DNA of 64,000 nucleotides, taken from assembly GCF_035627495.1 (NCBI RefSeq), contig NZ_DASPLO010000218.1, positions 51,195-115,194 on the forward strand, in the 5' to 3' direction. Within the stretch, counting starts at the first letter, position 1; every line of letters begins with the position of its first letter. Shown in pieces: positions 1 through 7,512 of this stretch. A program made the translations under genes and the position numbers. The DNA comes from Methylocaldum sp035627495. GTDB lineage: Bacteria; Pseudomonadota; Gammaproteobacteria; Methylococcales; Methylococcaceae. Under the pieces are notes generated by a model that saw only the letters and a program-made list of their open reading frames with translations, was not told the DNA's origin and ran no database searches.

Positions 1-242
1 GAGTGTTGCTGGTCTCCCAGTTCACTTTAGCTGCCGATACCAGGAAGGGTATGCGTCCCAGCTTCACCCCAGCCGCCGATCCCGAAACCGGAAAACGGCT
101 GTTCGATTACTTTGTGGAAAAGGTACGGACAAGGTACGCCCCCGTGGAAACCGGGCGGTTCGGCGCCAACATGCAGGTAGAATTGGTGAACGACGGGCCG
201 GTGACGTTCATTCTCAGCGTGCCACCAGCCAAAACCGAGTGA
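1..242 (+). CDS. dtd: D-aminoacyl-tRNA deacylase, C-terminal part (cut by window edge)
   Basis: Removes D-amino acids wrongly attached to tRNA. The reading frame is open from the first base, and what is visible is the C-terminal half of a Dtd protein: LLVSQFTLAADTRKGMRPSF is the family signature, and a short conserved tail follows it. The 5' part lies outside the window, so the GTG at base 3 is an internal valine codon and not a start. The gene ends at a TGA just before a palindromic repeat element. Family identity is firm from the motif; nothing can be said about its upstream neighbours. Confidence 0.93.
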   Translation, partial: VLLVSQFTLAADTRKGMRPSFTPAADPETGKRLFDYFVEKVRTRYAPVETGRFGANMQVELVNDGPVTFILSVPPAKTE

Positions 243-252
243 TGGCAGTTTT

Positions 253-432
253 GTAGGGTGGGTTAGACGCGCATCATCCAGGCGTTTTCGAGTTTCCCGG
301 AACCTTGGAGCGCGTCGTAACCCACCGATCAAGTCGGCCGTTCCATAGAAAACCGGAATGGTGGGTTATGGTGCGCGTCCGGCTCAGTACCGATCGGAAC
401 GGTTTTCCTAATGCGCACCTAACCCACCCTAC
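253..432. repeat. Palindromic intergenic repeat, GTAGGGTGGGTTA family, copy 1
   Basis: The element begins GTAGGGTGGGTTAG and ends CTAACCCACCCTAC, a perfect 14-base terminal inverted repeat. Internal CGTAACCCACCGAT and GGTGGGTTATGGTGCG pieces repeat the same core in alternating orientation. It fills the gap between dtd and the L,D-transpeptidase gene. Two further copies lie at 23759-23838 and 36249-36410. It has no coding capacity. The structure fits a REP/MITE-like non-autonomous element. Confidence 0.85.
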
Positions 433-435
433 TTC

Positions 436-945
436 CTACGGTTCAATCAACACCCGCGTCCCCACATCCACCCGCTCAAACAATTCGGCGATATCGCCGC
501 TATGCATGCGGATGCAGCCATGGGACGCGGGCGCGCCGGTTACGCCAGCCTCGGGGCTTCCGTGGATGTAGATGTAGCGCCAGGTGGTGTCGACTTGGCC
601 GTACCGGTTGAAACCGGGCTCCAAACCGCCTAGCCACAGGATTCGGGTCAAGATCCAGTCTCTTTCCGGAAACCTCGAGGCGAGGTCCGCATCGTAAATC
701 TCCCCGGTGGGTCGACGTCCGACGAATACGGTGTTGAGCGGCAGGCCCGTTCCGATCTTTGCCCGAATGCGATGCCAGCCGCGCGGGGTGCAGCCGCTGC
801 CCATGCGCTCGCCGGGCCCGTTCTTCGCAGTGGAGACGGGCCAGGTGCGGACCACCTCACCGTTCTCGATTAGATCGAGTTCCTGGCGGGGGATGCTGAT
901 GCGGAGGTAGAACGGCGATTCAGATGCCGGCCGGTCGGTTCGCAC
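436..945 (-). CDS. L,D-transpeptidase (YkuD-fold) family protein without visible signal peptide
   Basis: 169 residues. The YkuD catalytic signature is present near the C-terminus: a His in YIYIHGSPEAG followed by SHGCIRM with the nucleophilic Cys. Members cross-link peptidoglycan stem peptides or attach proteins to them. The start is a GTG 8 bases after the rlmD stop, so it is probably the last gene of a cysM-rlmD-ldt operon. The catalytic fold begins almost at once (YLRISIPRQELDLIENGEVV), with no signal peptide or membrane segment, which is odd for an enzyme of the periplasm. Exact substrate unknown. Confidence 0.85.
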   Translation of the reverse strand: MRTDRPASESPFYLRISIPRQELDLIENGEVVRTWPVSTAKNGPGERMGSGCTPRGWHRIRAKIGTGLPLNTVFVGRRPTGEIYDADLASRFPERDWILTRILWLGGLEPGFNRYGQVDTTWRYIYIHGSPEAGVTGAPASHGCIRMHSGDIAELFERVDVGTRVLIEP

Positions 946-953
946 GGCACACC

Positions 954-2288
954 CTACCCTTTCTCGAACAGCGCGATGGACTCCACGTGCGCCGTTTGCG
1001 GGAACATGTCCATGACGCCGGCGCGAATCAGACGATAGCCGTGTTGATGAACCAGGATGCCGGCATCCCGCGCCAACGTTGACGGATTGCAGGATACATA
1101 GACGATGCGGCTCGCCCCCCAGCGCGGCACGTAAGACAAAACCTCTTCGGCGCCGGCGCGTGAGGGATCGAGCAATATCTTGTCATACCGCCGACTTGCC
1201 CAATCCGCATCGTTCAAGGCTTGGCTCAGATCGGCGACATGAAACTCGACGTTACCCATGCTATTGGCGTCCGCATTCTGCCGGGCGCGCTCGACCGATT
1301 CCCGGCTGCCCTCGACGCCGATAACACACCCAGCGCGCTTTGCGATCGGCAGGGTGAAGTTGCCGATCCCGCAAAATAGGTCAAGTACCGCATCGCCGGG
1401 GGCAGGATCGAGCACTTCCATCACGCGATCCACCATTTTCCGGTTGATCTCGACGTTGACTTGAGTGAAATCGGTCGGCTTGAACCGGAACTCGATGTCC
1501 TGATTAGGCAGCGCATAGCTCAGCATCGGCGGATGCTCCGGATAATGCGGAATGACCGAATCGGGGCCGTGCCTCTGCACGTAAATGTCGAAATCGAGCC
1601 GCGTGCCGAACGCCTTCAGCCGTTCCAAATCGTCCGGGGGCACGTCCTCGAGGATACGGAAGATCAAGGCGGTACGCTCATCGCCCACGGCGACTTCGAT
1701 CTGCGGCAGCCGGTCCTTGATGACTAGCGAACCGATCAATTCCGACAAATCGCGGAGCCGCTCGCCCACTTTCGGATGCAGAACGGGGCAGAACTCCAGA
1801 TCGGCGATGTAGGGGCTGGAGCGTTCGCGAAATCCGACCAGCACCCGCCCCTTCTTCGGTACGTATTTCACCCCGAGACGGGCCTTGTGGCGATAGCCCC
1901 AATGCGGACCGGTCAAAGGCGGCCACAACGGCACATCGTCGATTTTGCCGATACGCCGGAACTGGTCGACCAGAAGCTTTTGCTTCTCTTCGATTTGCGC
2001 CGCGTCGGTCAGGTGTTGAAAGCTGCAACCGCCGCAGACGCCGAAACTCGGGCAGCCGGGACTGACCCGTCCCGGTGCCGGCGTCACGACTTCCTCCACC
2101 TTGCCTTCGGCATAATCGCGGCGCACGGACGTATAGACGAAGGTCACGTCTTCGCCCGGCAGGGCGCCGTCGATGAAGACGGCCTTGCCCTCGACGCGGG
2201 CGACGCCTCGCCCGTCGTGAGCGAAGGATTCGATGTGCGCCGAGATGGCTCCCTGGGGAAGCGGTTTTTTGCGAGCTCGTGCTGACAT
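954..2288 (-). CDS. rlmD: 23S rRNA (uracil-1939-C5)-methyltransferase
   Basis: SAM-dependent enzyme that methylates U1939 of 23S rRNA. The 444 residues start with a TRAM domain (about 10-70). An Fe-S cysteine set follows (CPSFGVCGGCSFQHL). The C-terminal methyltransferase domain has VLDLFCGIGNFTLPIA for SAM binding, the LLDPSRAGAEEV loop and the catalytic Cys in VYVSCNPSTLARD. The frame stays open much further upstream, but the ATG chosen (MSARARKK) lies two bases after the cysM stop and gives the normal family length; the upstream extension would run inside cysM. Part of a short operon with cysM and the L,D-transpeptidase gene. Confidence 0.96.
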   Translation of the reverse strand: MSARARKKPLPQGAISAHIESFAHDGRGVARVEGKAVFIDGALPGEDVTFVYTSVRRDYAEGKVEEVVTPAPGRVSPGCPSFGVCGGCSFQHLTDAAQIEEKQKLLVDQFRRIGKIDDVPLWPPLTGPHWGYRHKARLGVKYVPKKGRVLVGFRERSSPYIADLEFCPVLHPKVGERLRDLSELIGSLVIKDRLPQIEVAVGDERTALIFRILEDVPPDDLERLKAFGTRLDFDIYVQRHGPDSVIPHYPEHPPMLSYALPNQDIEFRFKPTDFTQVNVEINRKMVDRVMEVLDPAPGDAVLDLFCGIGNFTLPIAKRAGCVIGVEGSRESVERARQNADANSMGNVEFHVADLSQALNDADWASRRYDKILLDPSRAGAEEVLSYVPRWGASRIVYVSCNPSTLARDAGILVHQHGYRLIRAGVMDMFPQTAHVESIALFEKG

Positions 2289-2290
2289 GG

Positions 2291-3187
2291 TTATTCCGGA
2301 AATACGCCGGTGGACAAATAGCGGTCGCCGCGGTCGCAGACGATGACGACGATCACCGCGTTCTCGACTTCCTTGCACAGGCGCAAGGCCGCCGAAACCG
2401 CGCCGCCGGATGAAATGCCGGCAAAAATGCCTTCGCGCGCCGCGAGCTGACGGGTGGTTTCTTCCGCTTCCTCTTGCGTCACGTCCATGATGCGGTCGAC
2501 CCGGCTGAAATCGCAGATTTTCGGCAGGTATTCCTTGGGCCAGCGGCGTATGCCGGGGATCTTGGCCTCGTCCTTGGGCTGCACGCCGATGATTTGGACG
2601 GCGGGATTTTTCTCTTTCAGAAATGCGGACGTGCCCATGATGGTGCCGGTGGTGCCCATCGAGCTGACGAAGTGCGACACGCTGCCTTGCGTGTCGCGCC
2701 AAATCTCGGGACCGGTGCCTTCGTAATGGGCGCGCGGATTATCCGGATTGGAAAACTGATCGAGAATCCGGCCCTCGCCTTTTCGCTCCATCTCCCGCGC
2801 CAAGTCGATCGCCGCTTCCATGCTGCCTTCGGCGGGCGTCAGGATGATCTCGGCGCCGAAGGCTTTCATCACCGCGCGCCGTTCCGCGCTCATGTTTTCC
2901 GGCATGATCAGAATCATCCGGTAGCCCTTGATGGCTGCCGCCATGGCCAAAGCGATGCCGGTGTTGCCGCTGGTTGCTTCAATGAGCCGATCCCCCGGCT
3001 TGATGTCGCCGCGTTCCTCGGCGCGCGCGATCATGCTGATAGCCGGCCGGTCCTTCACCGATCCCGCGGGATTGTCGCCCTCTAGCTTGGCCAGGATGAC
3101 GTTGCTGGTGTCGCCCGGGAGACGCTGCAACCTGACCAGTGGCGTATTTCCGACAAAGGATTCTATGGTGGGAAAGATCATAGCCAT
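2291..3187 (-). CDS. cysM: Cysteine synthase B (O-acetylserine sulfhydrylase)
   Basis: PLP enzyme that makes L-cysteine from O-acetyl-L-serine and sulfide or thiosulfate. PLP lysine in NPAGSVKDRPA, substrate loop TSGNTG, phosphate-binding MGTTGTIMG and the C-terminal SSGGAVSAAL are all present. Length (298 aa) fits CysM rather than the longer CysK, and the tail CDRGDRYLSTGVF is CysM-like. A TTG at 3223 would extend the protein by 12 residues not expected in the family. The choice between ATG 3187 (MAMIFPTI) and ATG 3181 is uncertain because no strong ribosome site is seen. Divergent from trhP; functionally linked to cysJI further on. Confidence 0.95.
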   Translation of the reverse strand: MAMIFPTIESFVGNTPLVRLQRLPGDTSNVILAKLEGDNPAGSVKDRPAISMIARAEERGDIKPGDRLIEATSGNTGIALAMAAAIKGYRMILIMPENMSAERRAVMKAFGAEIILTPAEGSMEAAIDLAREMERKGEGRILDQFSNPDNPRAHYEGTGPEIWRDTQGSVSHFVSSMGTTGTIMGTSAFLKEKNPAVQIIGVQPKDEAKIPGIRRWPKEYLPKICDFSRVDRIMDVTQEEAEETTRQLAAREGIFAGISSGGAVSAALRLCKEVENAVIVVIVCDRGDRYLSTGVFPE

Positions 3188-3273
3188 TCTCAAGGAGTTG
3201 ATATTCCTGAGCGATACGCTCAACTATGGGATAATATGGAAACCCCGAATTTTACCACTTCACGTTTTGTGCC

Positions 3274-4620
3274 ATGCAAAAAGTCGAATTGCTGTCCCCG
3301 GCAGGCACCCTCAAAAACATGCGTTATGCCTTTGCTTACGGCGCCGACGCGGTCTACGCCGGCCTGCCGCGCTATAGCCTCCGCGTGCGGAACAACGATT
3401 TTCTCGAGAACAATCTCGCAGCGGGCATCGCCGAAGCCCATGAACTCGGCAAATCGTTCTATCTGGCAACCAACGTGCTGCCGCACAATGCCAAGGTCAA
3501 AACCTTCATCAAAGATTTGGCCCCGATCGTTGCCATGGGTCCGGATGCCCTGATCATGGCCGATCCCGGATTGATCATGCTGGCCCGGGAAGCATGGCCG
3601 GACATGCCGATCCATCTCTCGGTCCAAGCCAACACCCTGAACTATGCGGCGGTACGCTTCTGGCTATCGGTCGGGATCAAGCGGATCATCCTGTCGCGGG
3701 AGCTCTCCCTGGACGAAATCGGGGAAATCCGCCAACGCTGTCCGGACATGGAACTGGAAGTGTTCGTGCACGGCGCCTTGTGCATCGCGTACTCGGGCCG
3801 CTGCTTGCTGTCGGGTTATTTCAATCACCGCGACCCAAACCAGGGCACCTGCACTAATTCCTGCCGCTGGAAATACGATCTTGCGCCCGCGGAAGAAAAC
3901 GCCGAAAGCGATTACGTCCCCGGCCAGCTCCGGTTGTCGCTGTCCGACCTCAACCGGAACATCTCGGCTTGCGGCGATCAGGCTCGGCACCCCTTGGCTG
4001 ATCAGGTCTATCTTCTTGAAGAAGAAACCCGCCCGGGCGAACTCATGCCGGTCCTGGAGGACGAGCACGGCACCTATATCTTGAACTCCAAGGACCTCCG
4101 CGCCGTGGAACACGTGCAACGCTTGGTGGAATTGGGCGTTGACAGCCTCAAGATCGAAGGACGCACCAAATCCTATTATTACGTGGCGCGCACCGCCCAA
4201 GTTTACCGGCAAGCCATCGACGACGCCCTGGCCGGCCGGCAATTCGATCCAGCGCTGCTGGGCGTGCTCGAAAACCTTGCCCAGCGGGGATACACCGACG
4301 GCTTTTACGTGCGCCATCACACGCAGGATTATCAAAACTATATGCGTGGCCACTCGGAGAGCCACCGCCAGCAGTTCGTGGGGGAAATCGCCGACTTCGA
4401 CGCAAACTCCGGACTGGCGGCCATCTTGGTGAAAAACAAGTTCGCCGTGGGCGACCGGCTCGAACTGATCCTTCCTCAGGGCAATCAGGACGTCGTCTTG
4501 CAGCGTATGGAGGACGAACACGGCAAACCCATGCAGGAAGCTCCGGGCGGGGGTTATAACGTCAAGATACCGGTTCCGGTCGACGATTGCCGCAATGGAT
4601 TGATCGCCCGGTATCTGTAA
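3274..4620 (+). CDS. trhP: tRNA U34 hydroxylation protein TrhP (YegQ), peptidase U32 family
   Basis: Needed for prephenate-dependent formation of 5-hydroxyuridine at tRNA position 34, the first step to cmo5U. The 448-residue length matches YegQ/TrhP rather than the shorter UbiU/UbiV. The N-terminus (ELLSPAGTLKNMRYAFAYGA) is nearly diagnostic. The U32 signature with Fe-S ligating cysteines is present: VHGALCIAYSGRCLLSGY and GTCTNSCRW. The C-terminal beta-barrel region typical of YegQ is also present. The gene is divergent from cysM across an 86-base gap holding a GATAAT -10-like sequence at 3230-3235. An inverted-repeat element follows the gene. Confidence 0.95.
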   Translation: MQKVELLSPAGTLKNMRYAFAYGADAVYAGLPRYSLRVRNNDFLENNLAAGIAEAHELGKSFYLATNVLPHNAKVKTFIKDLAPIVAMGPDALIMADPGLIMLAREAWPDMPIHLSVQANTLNYAAVRFWLSVGIKRIILSRELSLDEIGEIRQRCPDMELEVFVHGALCIAYSGRCLLSGYFNHRDPNQGTCTNSCRWKYDLAPAEENAESDYVPGQLRLSLSDLNRNISACGDQARHPLADQVYLLEEETRPGELMPVLEDEHGTYILNSKDLRAVEHVQRLVELGVDSLKIEGRTKSYYYVARTAQVYRQAIDDALAGRQFDPALLGVLENLAQRGYTDGFYVRHHTQDYQNYMRGHSESHRQQFVGEIADFDANSGLAAILVKNKFAVGDRLELILPQGNQDVVLQRMEDEHGKPMQEAPGGGYNVKIPVPVDDCRNGLIARYL

Positions 4621-4660
4621 GCGGCAATTCCTCAAATCCGCCCAACCGCCGGGCTTAGTC

Positions 4661-4828
4661 AGAGGGTATGTGAAAAGCGTCGCAAGCGATCCGAGTGCAA
4701 GCCTGGCTTGAGCTTAGTCGAAGGGGCACCCGGCGCGCAGGACCCGGAGTGTACACAGAGTACATGAGGAGGCCTACACCTTCGCAACGCCGCCATCGGA
4801 CCGCGTAGCAGCTTTTCACACACCCTCT
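4661..4828. repeat. Long inverted-repeat intergenic element (AGAGGGTATGTGAAAAGC ends)
   Basis: Outer arms of 18 bases at 4661-4678 and 4811-4828 are inverted copies with one mismatch. About 130 bases lie between them, with no reading frame of note. The interior GCGTCGCAAGCGATCC resembles that of the element at 40532-40624 (CGTCGCGAGCGGCCC), and both begin with a G-rich, A-rich arm, so they look like members of one family. It lies between trhP and the rraA-like gene and could act as a transcription barrier. A non-autonomous mobile element is the most likely nature. Confidence 0.75.
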
Positions 4829-4872
4829 CAGGTATCATAACACCTCCTAACTTCATGTCCGGAGACTGCCTC

Positions 4873-5358
4873 ATGACGTTCACGACCCCCGATCTTTGCG
4901 ATCGATACTCCGGCACCCATCATCTGCAAATCGCCGAGCCGATGTTTCGCCCTTTCGGCGGCAAGAGCGCGTTCAGCGGCCGCGTCACGACTCTTAAGAT
5001 ATTCGAGGACAATGTCCTGCTCCGGGCGGTCCTCGAAGAGAAGGTCGAAGACCGGGTTCTCGTCGTCGACGGCGGCGGCTCCCACCGTTGCGCCCTGCTC
5101 GGCGGCAATCTGGCCAAGCTCGCCTGCGACAACGGCTGGCAAGGGATCATCGTCTACGGCTGTATCCGCGATTCGTTGGAAGTCAACCGGCTGCCCATCG
5201 GCATCCGTGCACTGCACACCCATCCATTGAAAAGCCATAAAAAGGGCGGAGGCGATCGGGATATCCTGGTCTCCTTCGCGGGAATCAATTTCAGGACCGG
5301 ATACTACGTTTATGCCGACGAAGATGGCATCGTCGTGACTGAGGACAACTTGGCCTGA
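4873..5358 (+). CDS. rraA: RraA-family protein (RNase E regulator / HMG-type aldolase fold)
   Basis: 161 residues. RraA trimers bind RNase E and inhibit it; near relatives are 4-hydroxy-4-methyl-2-oxoglutarate / oxaloacetate decarboxylating aldolases. Visible family motifs are VVDGGGSHRCALLGGNLA, the loop GCIRDSLEVNRLPIGIRALH and the tail YVYADEDGIVV. The conserved G-x-I-R-D-x2-E metal and substrate-binding pattern is intact, so aldolase activity cannot be excluded. ATG 4873 is preferred to ATG 4855 because GGAG lies 8 bases upstream and the protein then begins like other RraA proteins. Its stop is two bases from the next gene, indicating co-translation. Confidence 0.9.
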   Translation: MTFTTPDLCDRYSGTHHLQIAEPMFRPFGGKSAFSGRVTTLKIFEDNVLLRAVLEEKVEDRVLVVDGGGSHRCALLGGNLAKLACDNGWQGIIVYGCIRDSLEVNRLPIGIRALHTHPLKSHKKGGGDRDILVSFAGINFRTGYYVYADEDGIVVTEDNLA

Positions 5359-5360
5359 TT

Positions 5361-5927
5361 ATGGGACACCGACTCACAAAAATTTATACGCGAACCGGAG
5401 ATACGGGTACCACGGGGCTCGGCGACGGCACCCGGGTCGACAAAGATGCTCCTCGAGTCGAGGCGTACGGAATGCTGGATGAACTCAACAGTCACATTGG
5501 GTTGATCCTGGCTTACGCCCCACCGCCAAAGGTGGCGCAGTGTCTAACCGAAATTCAGCAAGTTTTGTTCGATCTCGGCGGAGACCTGTGCATCCCCGGA
5601 CGCCACACCATCGACCAGAACCATATCGACTGGCTGGAGCAGTGGTTGGATCATTTCAACGCGCAACTGCCTTGGCTGCAAAATTTCATACTGCCCGGCG
5701 GAAATCCGCCCGCTGCCCAGTGCCATGTCGCCCGCGCCGTGTGTCGCCGGACCGAGCGGGCGCTGGTTTCGCTGGGAAAAACGGAGGATCTAGATCCTTT
5801 CGCCCTCGCCTATCTCAACCGTCTATCGGATCTCTTATTCGTAGTCGCCCGTGTGTTGGCTCGCCAAAACGACGGGACGGAAACGCTGTGGCAGCCTCGC
5901 CGCCCCGCCCCGGTGCCGCCACGTTGA
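5361..5927 (+). CDS. pduO: ATP:cob(I)alamin adenosyltransferase, PduO type
   Basis: Transfers the adenosyl group of ATP to cob(I)alamin to make adenosylcobalamin. The N-terminal ATP loop KIYTRTGDTGTTGLGDGTRV and the motif EAYGMLDELNSHIG are diagnostic. The later ILPGGNPPAAQCHVARAVCRRTER with its helical arginines completes the active site. At 188 residues it is normal for the single-domain form. It starts two bases after the rraA stop, so the two are one transcription unit, though no functional link is evident. Gene name is by family; cobO or mmaB are also used for members. Confidence 0.94.
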   Translation: MGHRLTKIYTRTGDTGTTGLGDGTRVDKDAPRVEAYGMLDELNSHIGLILAYAPPPKVAQCLTEIQQVLFDLGGDLCIPGRHTIDQNHIDWLEQWLDHFNAQLPWLQNFILPGGNPPAAQCHVARAVCRRTERALVSLGKTEDLDPFALAYLNRLSDLLFVVARVLARQNDGTETLWQPRRPAPVPPR

Positions 5928-5988
5928 TTCGGCTCGTCTAAAATGTAAGAATCTCCCACCTTCTTAGTCAGAAATTACCCATACGCCT

Positions 5989-6927
5989 ATGGAAATCATA
6001 CTTGCCAATCCCCGTGGTTTTTGCGCCGGCGTCGACCGCGCCATCGAAATCGTCGACCGCGCCATCGAGGTTTTCGGAGCGCCGATCTACGTGCGGCACG
6101 AAGTGGTCCATAACCGCTACGTGGTCGACGGACTACGCGATCGGGGAGCGGTATTCGTGGAAGAGCTTTCCGAGGTACCGGAAAAATCCACCGTGATTTT
6201 CAGTGCGCACGGGGTTTCCAAGGCCATCCAGCAAGAAGCTCAGGAGCGCGGTCTTCAGGTGTTCGACGCTACCTGCCCCTTGGTAACCAAGGTGCATATC
6301 GAAGTGCACCAGCACGCGAACGAGGGCCGGGAGATCATTTTTATCGGACATGCCGGACACCCCGAAGTGGAAGGCACCATGGGACAGTACGTCAATCGGA
6401 AGGGCGGGATTTATCTCGTGGAATCGCCGGAAGACGTAGAGACCCTTCAGGTTAAGAATCCGGAAAACCTGGCTTATGTAACTCAGACCACCCTATCCAT
6501 CGACGACACCCAAGCCGTCGTCAATGCCCTGAAAAAGCGTTTTCCGAGCATCATCGGTCCCAAAAAAGACGACATCTGCTACGCCACCCAAAACCGTCAG
6601 GATGCGGTGAAAAAGTTAGCCGCCCATTGCGATGTCATTTTAGTGGTCGGCTCCCCCAACAGCTCCAATTCCAACAGGCTCAGAGAAATCGCCGAAAAAC
6701 TCGGACGCTCGGCCTACCTGATCGATGATGCCGATCAGCTTCAACAGGAGTGGGTAAAGGACGCCACGAAAATCGGCGTTACTGCCGGCGCATCGGCTCC
6801 GGAAATCCTCGTAACCAAAGTGATCGCCAAACTTAAGGAATGGGGCGGACAGATGGTGACGGAAAACAAAGGTATCGAAGAAAAAGTGGTGTTTTCCCTG
6901 CCGAAAGATCTCCGGCGCACGGCCTGA
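5989..6927 (+). CDS. ispH: 4-hydroxy-3-methylbut-2-enyl diphosphate reductase
   Basis: Last step of the MEP pathway; reduces HMBPP to IPP and DMAPP using a [4Fe-4S] cluster. The three cluster cysteines are visible: Cys12 in PRGFCAGVDRAI, the Cys in DATCPLVTKVH and the one in DDICYATQNRQ. The substrate serines and asparagine in GSPNSSNSNRL and the TAGASAPE motif are present. At 312 residues it is full length. This supplies the isoprene units used by the prenyltransferase at 17694, although the two genes are not linked in expression. It is followed by an inverted repeat at 6991-7025. Confidence 0.97.
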   Translation: MEIILANPRGFCAGVDRAIEIVDRAIEVFGAPIYVRHEVVHNRYVVDGLRDRGAVFVEELSEVPEKSTVIFSAHGVSKAIQQEAQERGLQVFDATCPLVTKVHIEVHQHANEGREIIFIGHAGHPEVEGTMGQYVNRKGGIYLVESPEDVETLQVKNPENLAYVTQTTLSIDDTQAVVNALKKRFPSIIGPKKDDICYATQNRQDAVKKLAAHCDVILVVGSPNSSNSNRLREIAEKLGRSAYLIDDADQLQQEWVKDATKIGVTAGASAPEILVTKVIAKLKEWGGQMVTENKGIEEKVVFSLPKDLRRTA

Positions 6928-6990
6928 GAATCGCTGCCCTACCGCCGATATAAGTGCATTAAATCGGCAACGATACGACATTTCCCGCTC

Positions 6991-7025
6991 GCCTTCTGAT
7001 CTAGCTCTGTCGTAGATCAGAAGGC
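6991..7025. terminator. Hairpin after ispH (12-bp perfect stem, no T-tract)
   Basis: GCCTTCTGATCT at 6991-7002 pairs perfectly with AGATCAGAAGGC at 7014-7025 across an 11-base loop. It lies 64 bases past the ispH stop. No run of T follows on either strand, so it is not a classical intrinsic terminator; it may protect the mRNA 3' end or be an operator for the region to the right. Confidence 0.45.
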
Positions 7026-7031
7026 AGATCC

Positions 7032-7205
7032 TTACGCTACGTTCTCAATCACGCCCTCCTGCGCCATTCCAAGGATTGCATCGGCATCGATTCGGTAAAA
7101 CTTGATACAGGTATCTCTCGCCGTGCTTCTACCGGGTTTACGTAACGCCCTTTGAACTCTCAAGCGATAGATTGAGGCAGGAGTAATGGGCTTGTAAACG
7201 AGCAC
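7032..7205 (-). other. Possible small reading frame or gene relic
   Basis: A 57-codon frame opens from GTG 7205 (or TTG 7211) and ends at TAA 7032-7034. It encodes a basic peptide with the stretch YKPITPASIYRLRVQR and later FYRIDADAILGMAQ. The composition is protein-like, and the second part recalls helix-turn-helix antitoxin or excisionase ends. I cannot assign a family, there is no clear ribosome site, and it may be a leftover of a longer gene. The rest of the ispH-HDOD gap (7206-7512) shows nothing that I can name. Confidence 0.25.
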
Positions 7206-7512
7206 GCCCAAGCGATGCCCTCACACAAATACTGCCTTGCCGTTTTGCGGGAGTCTTCATCATCCGGGCGATCGTCCGCGTATGCCGGCCCAATAAGACC
7301 GACATTCATACACCTGAAGCAGCCAACCTATTCCCCGCGAACAATTCTGAAGTGCCTAACGGGGCCAGTTTCGAATTAACCCTTTTGCGAACGAAATCTG
7401 CTCGTCATTAGCATGGGTCAACTTGAATTCACTGCAATTCAACATAAGAAGGCTAGACTTACTTCCAGTTAGAGTCCTTCAAACAACGCTAAAACGGGAT
7501 TAAGCGCCAACC

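Noticed and set aside
954..2702. 582-residue reading of the rlmD frame extending into cysM
   Set aside because: The extra N-terminal part is arginine/histidine-rich shadow sequence inside cysM. The ATG at 2288 gives the normal RlmD start two bases after the cysM stop.
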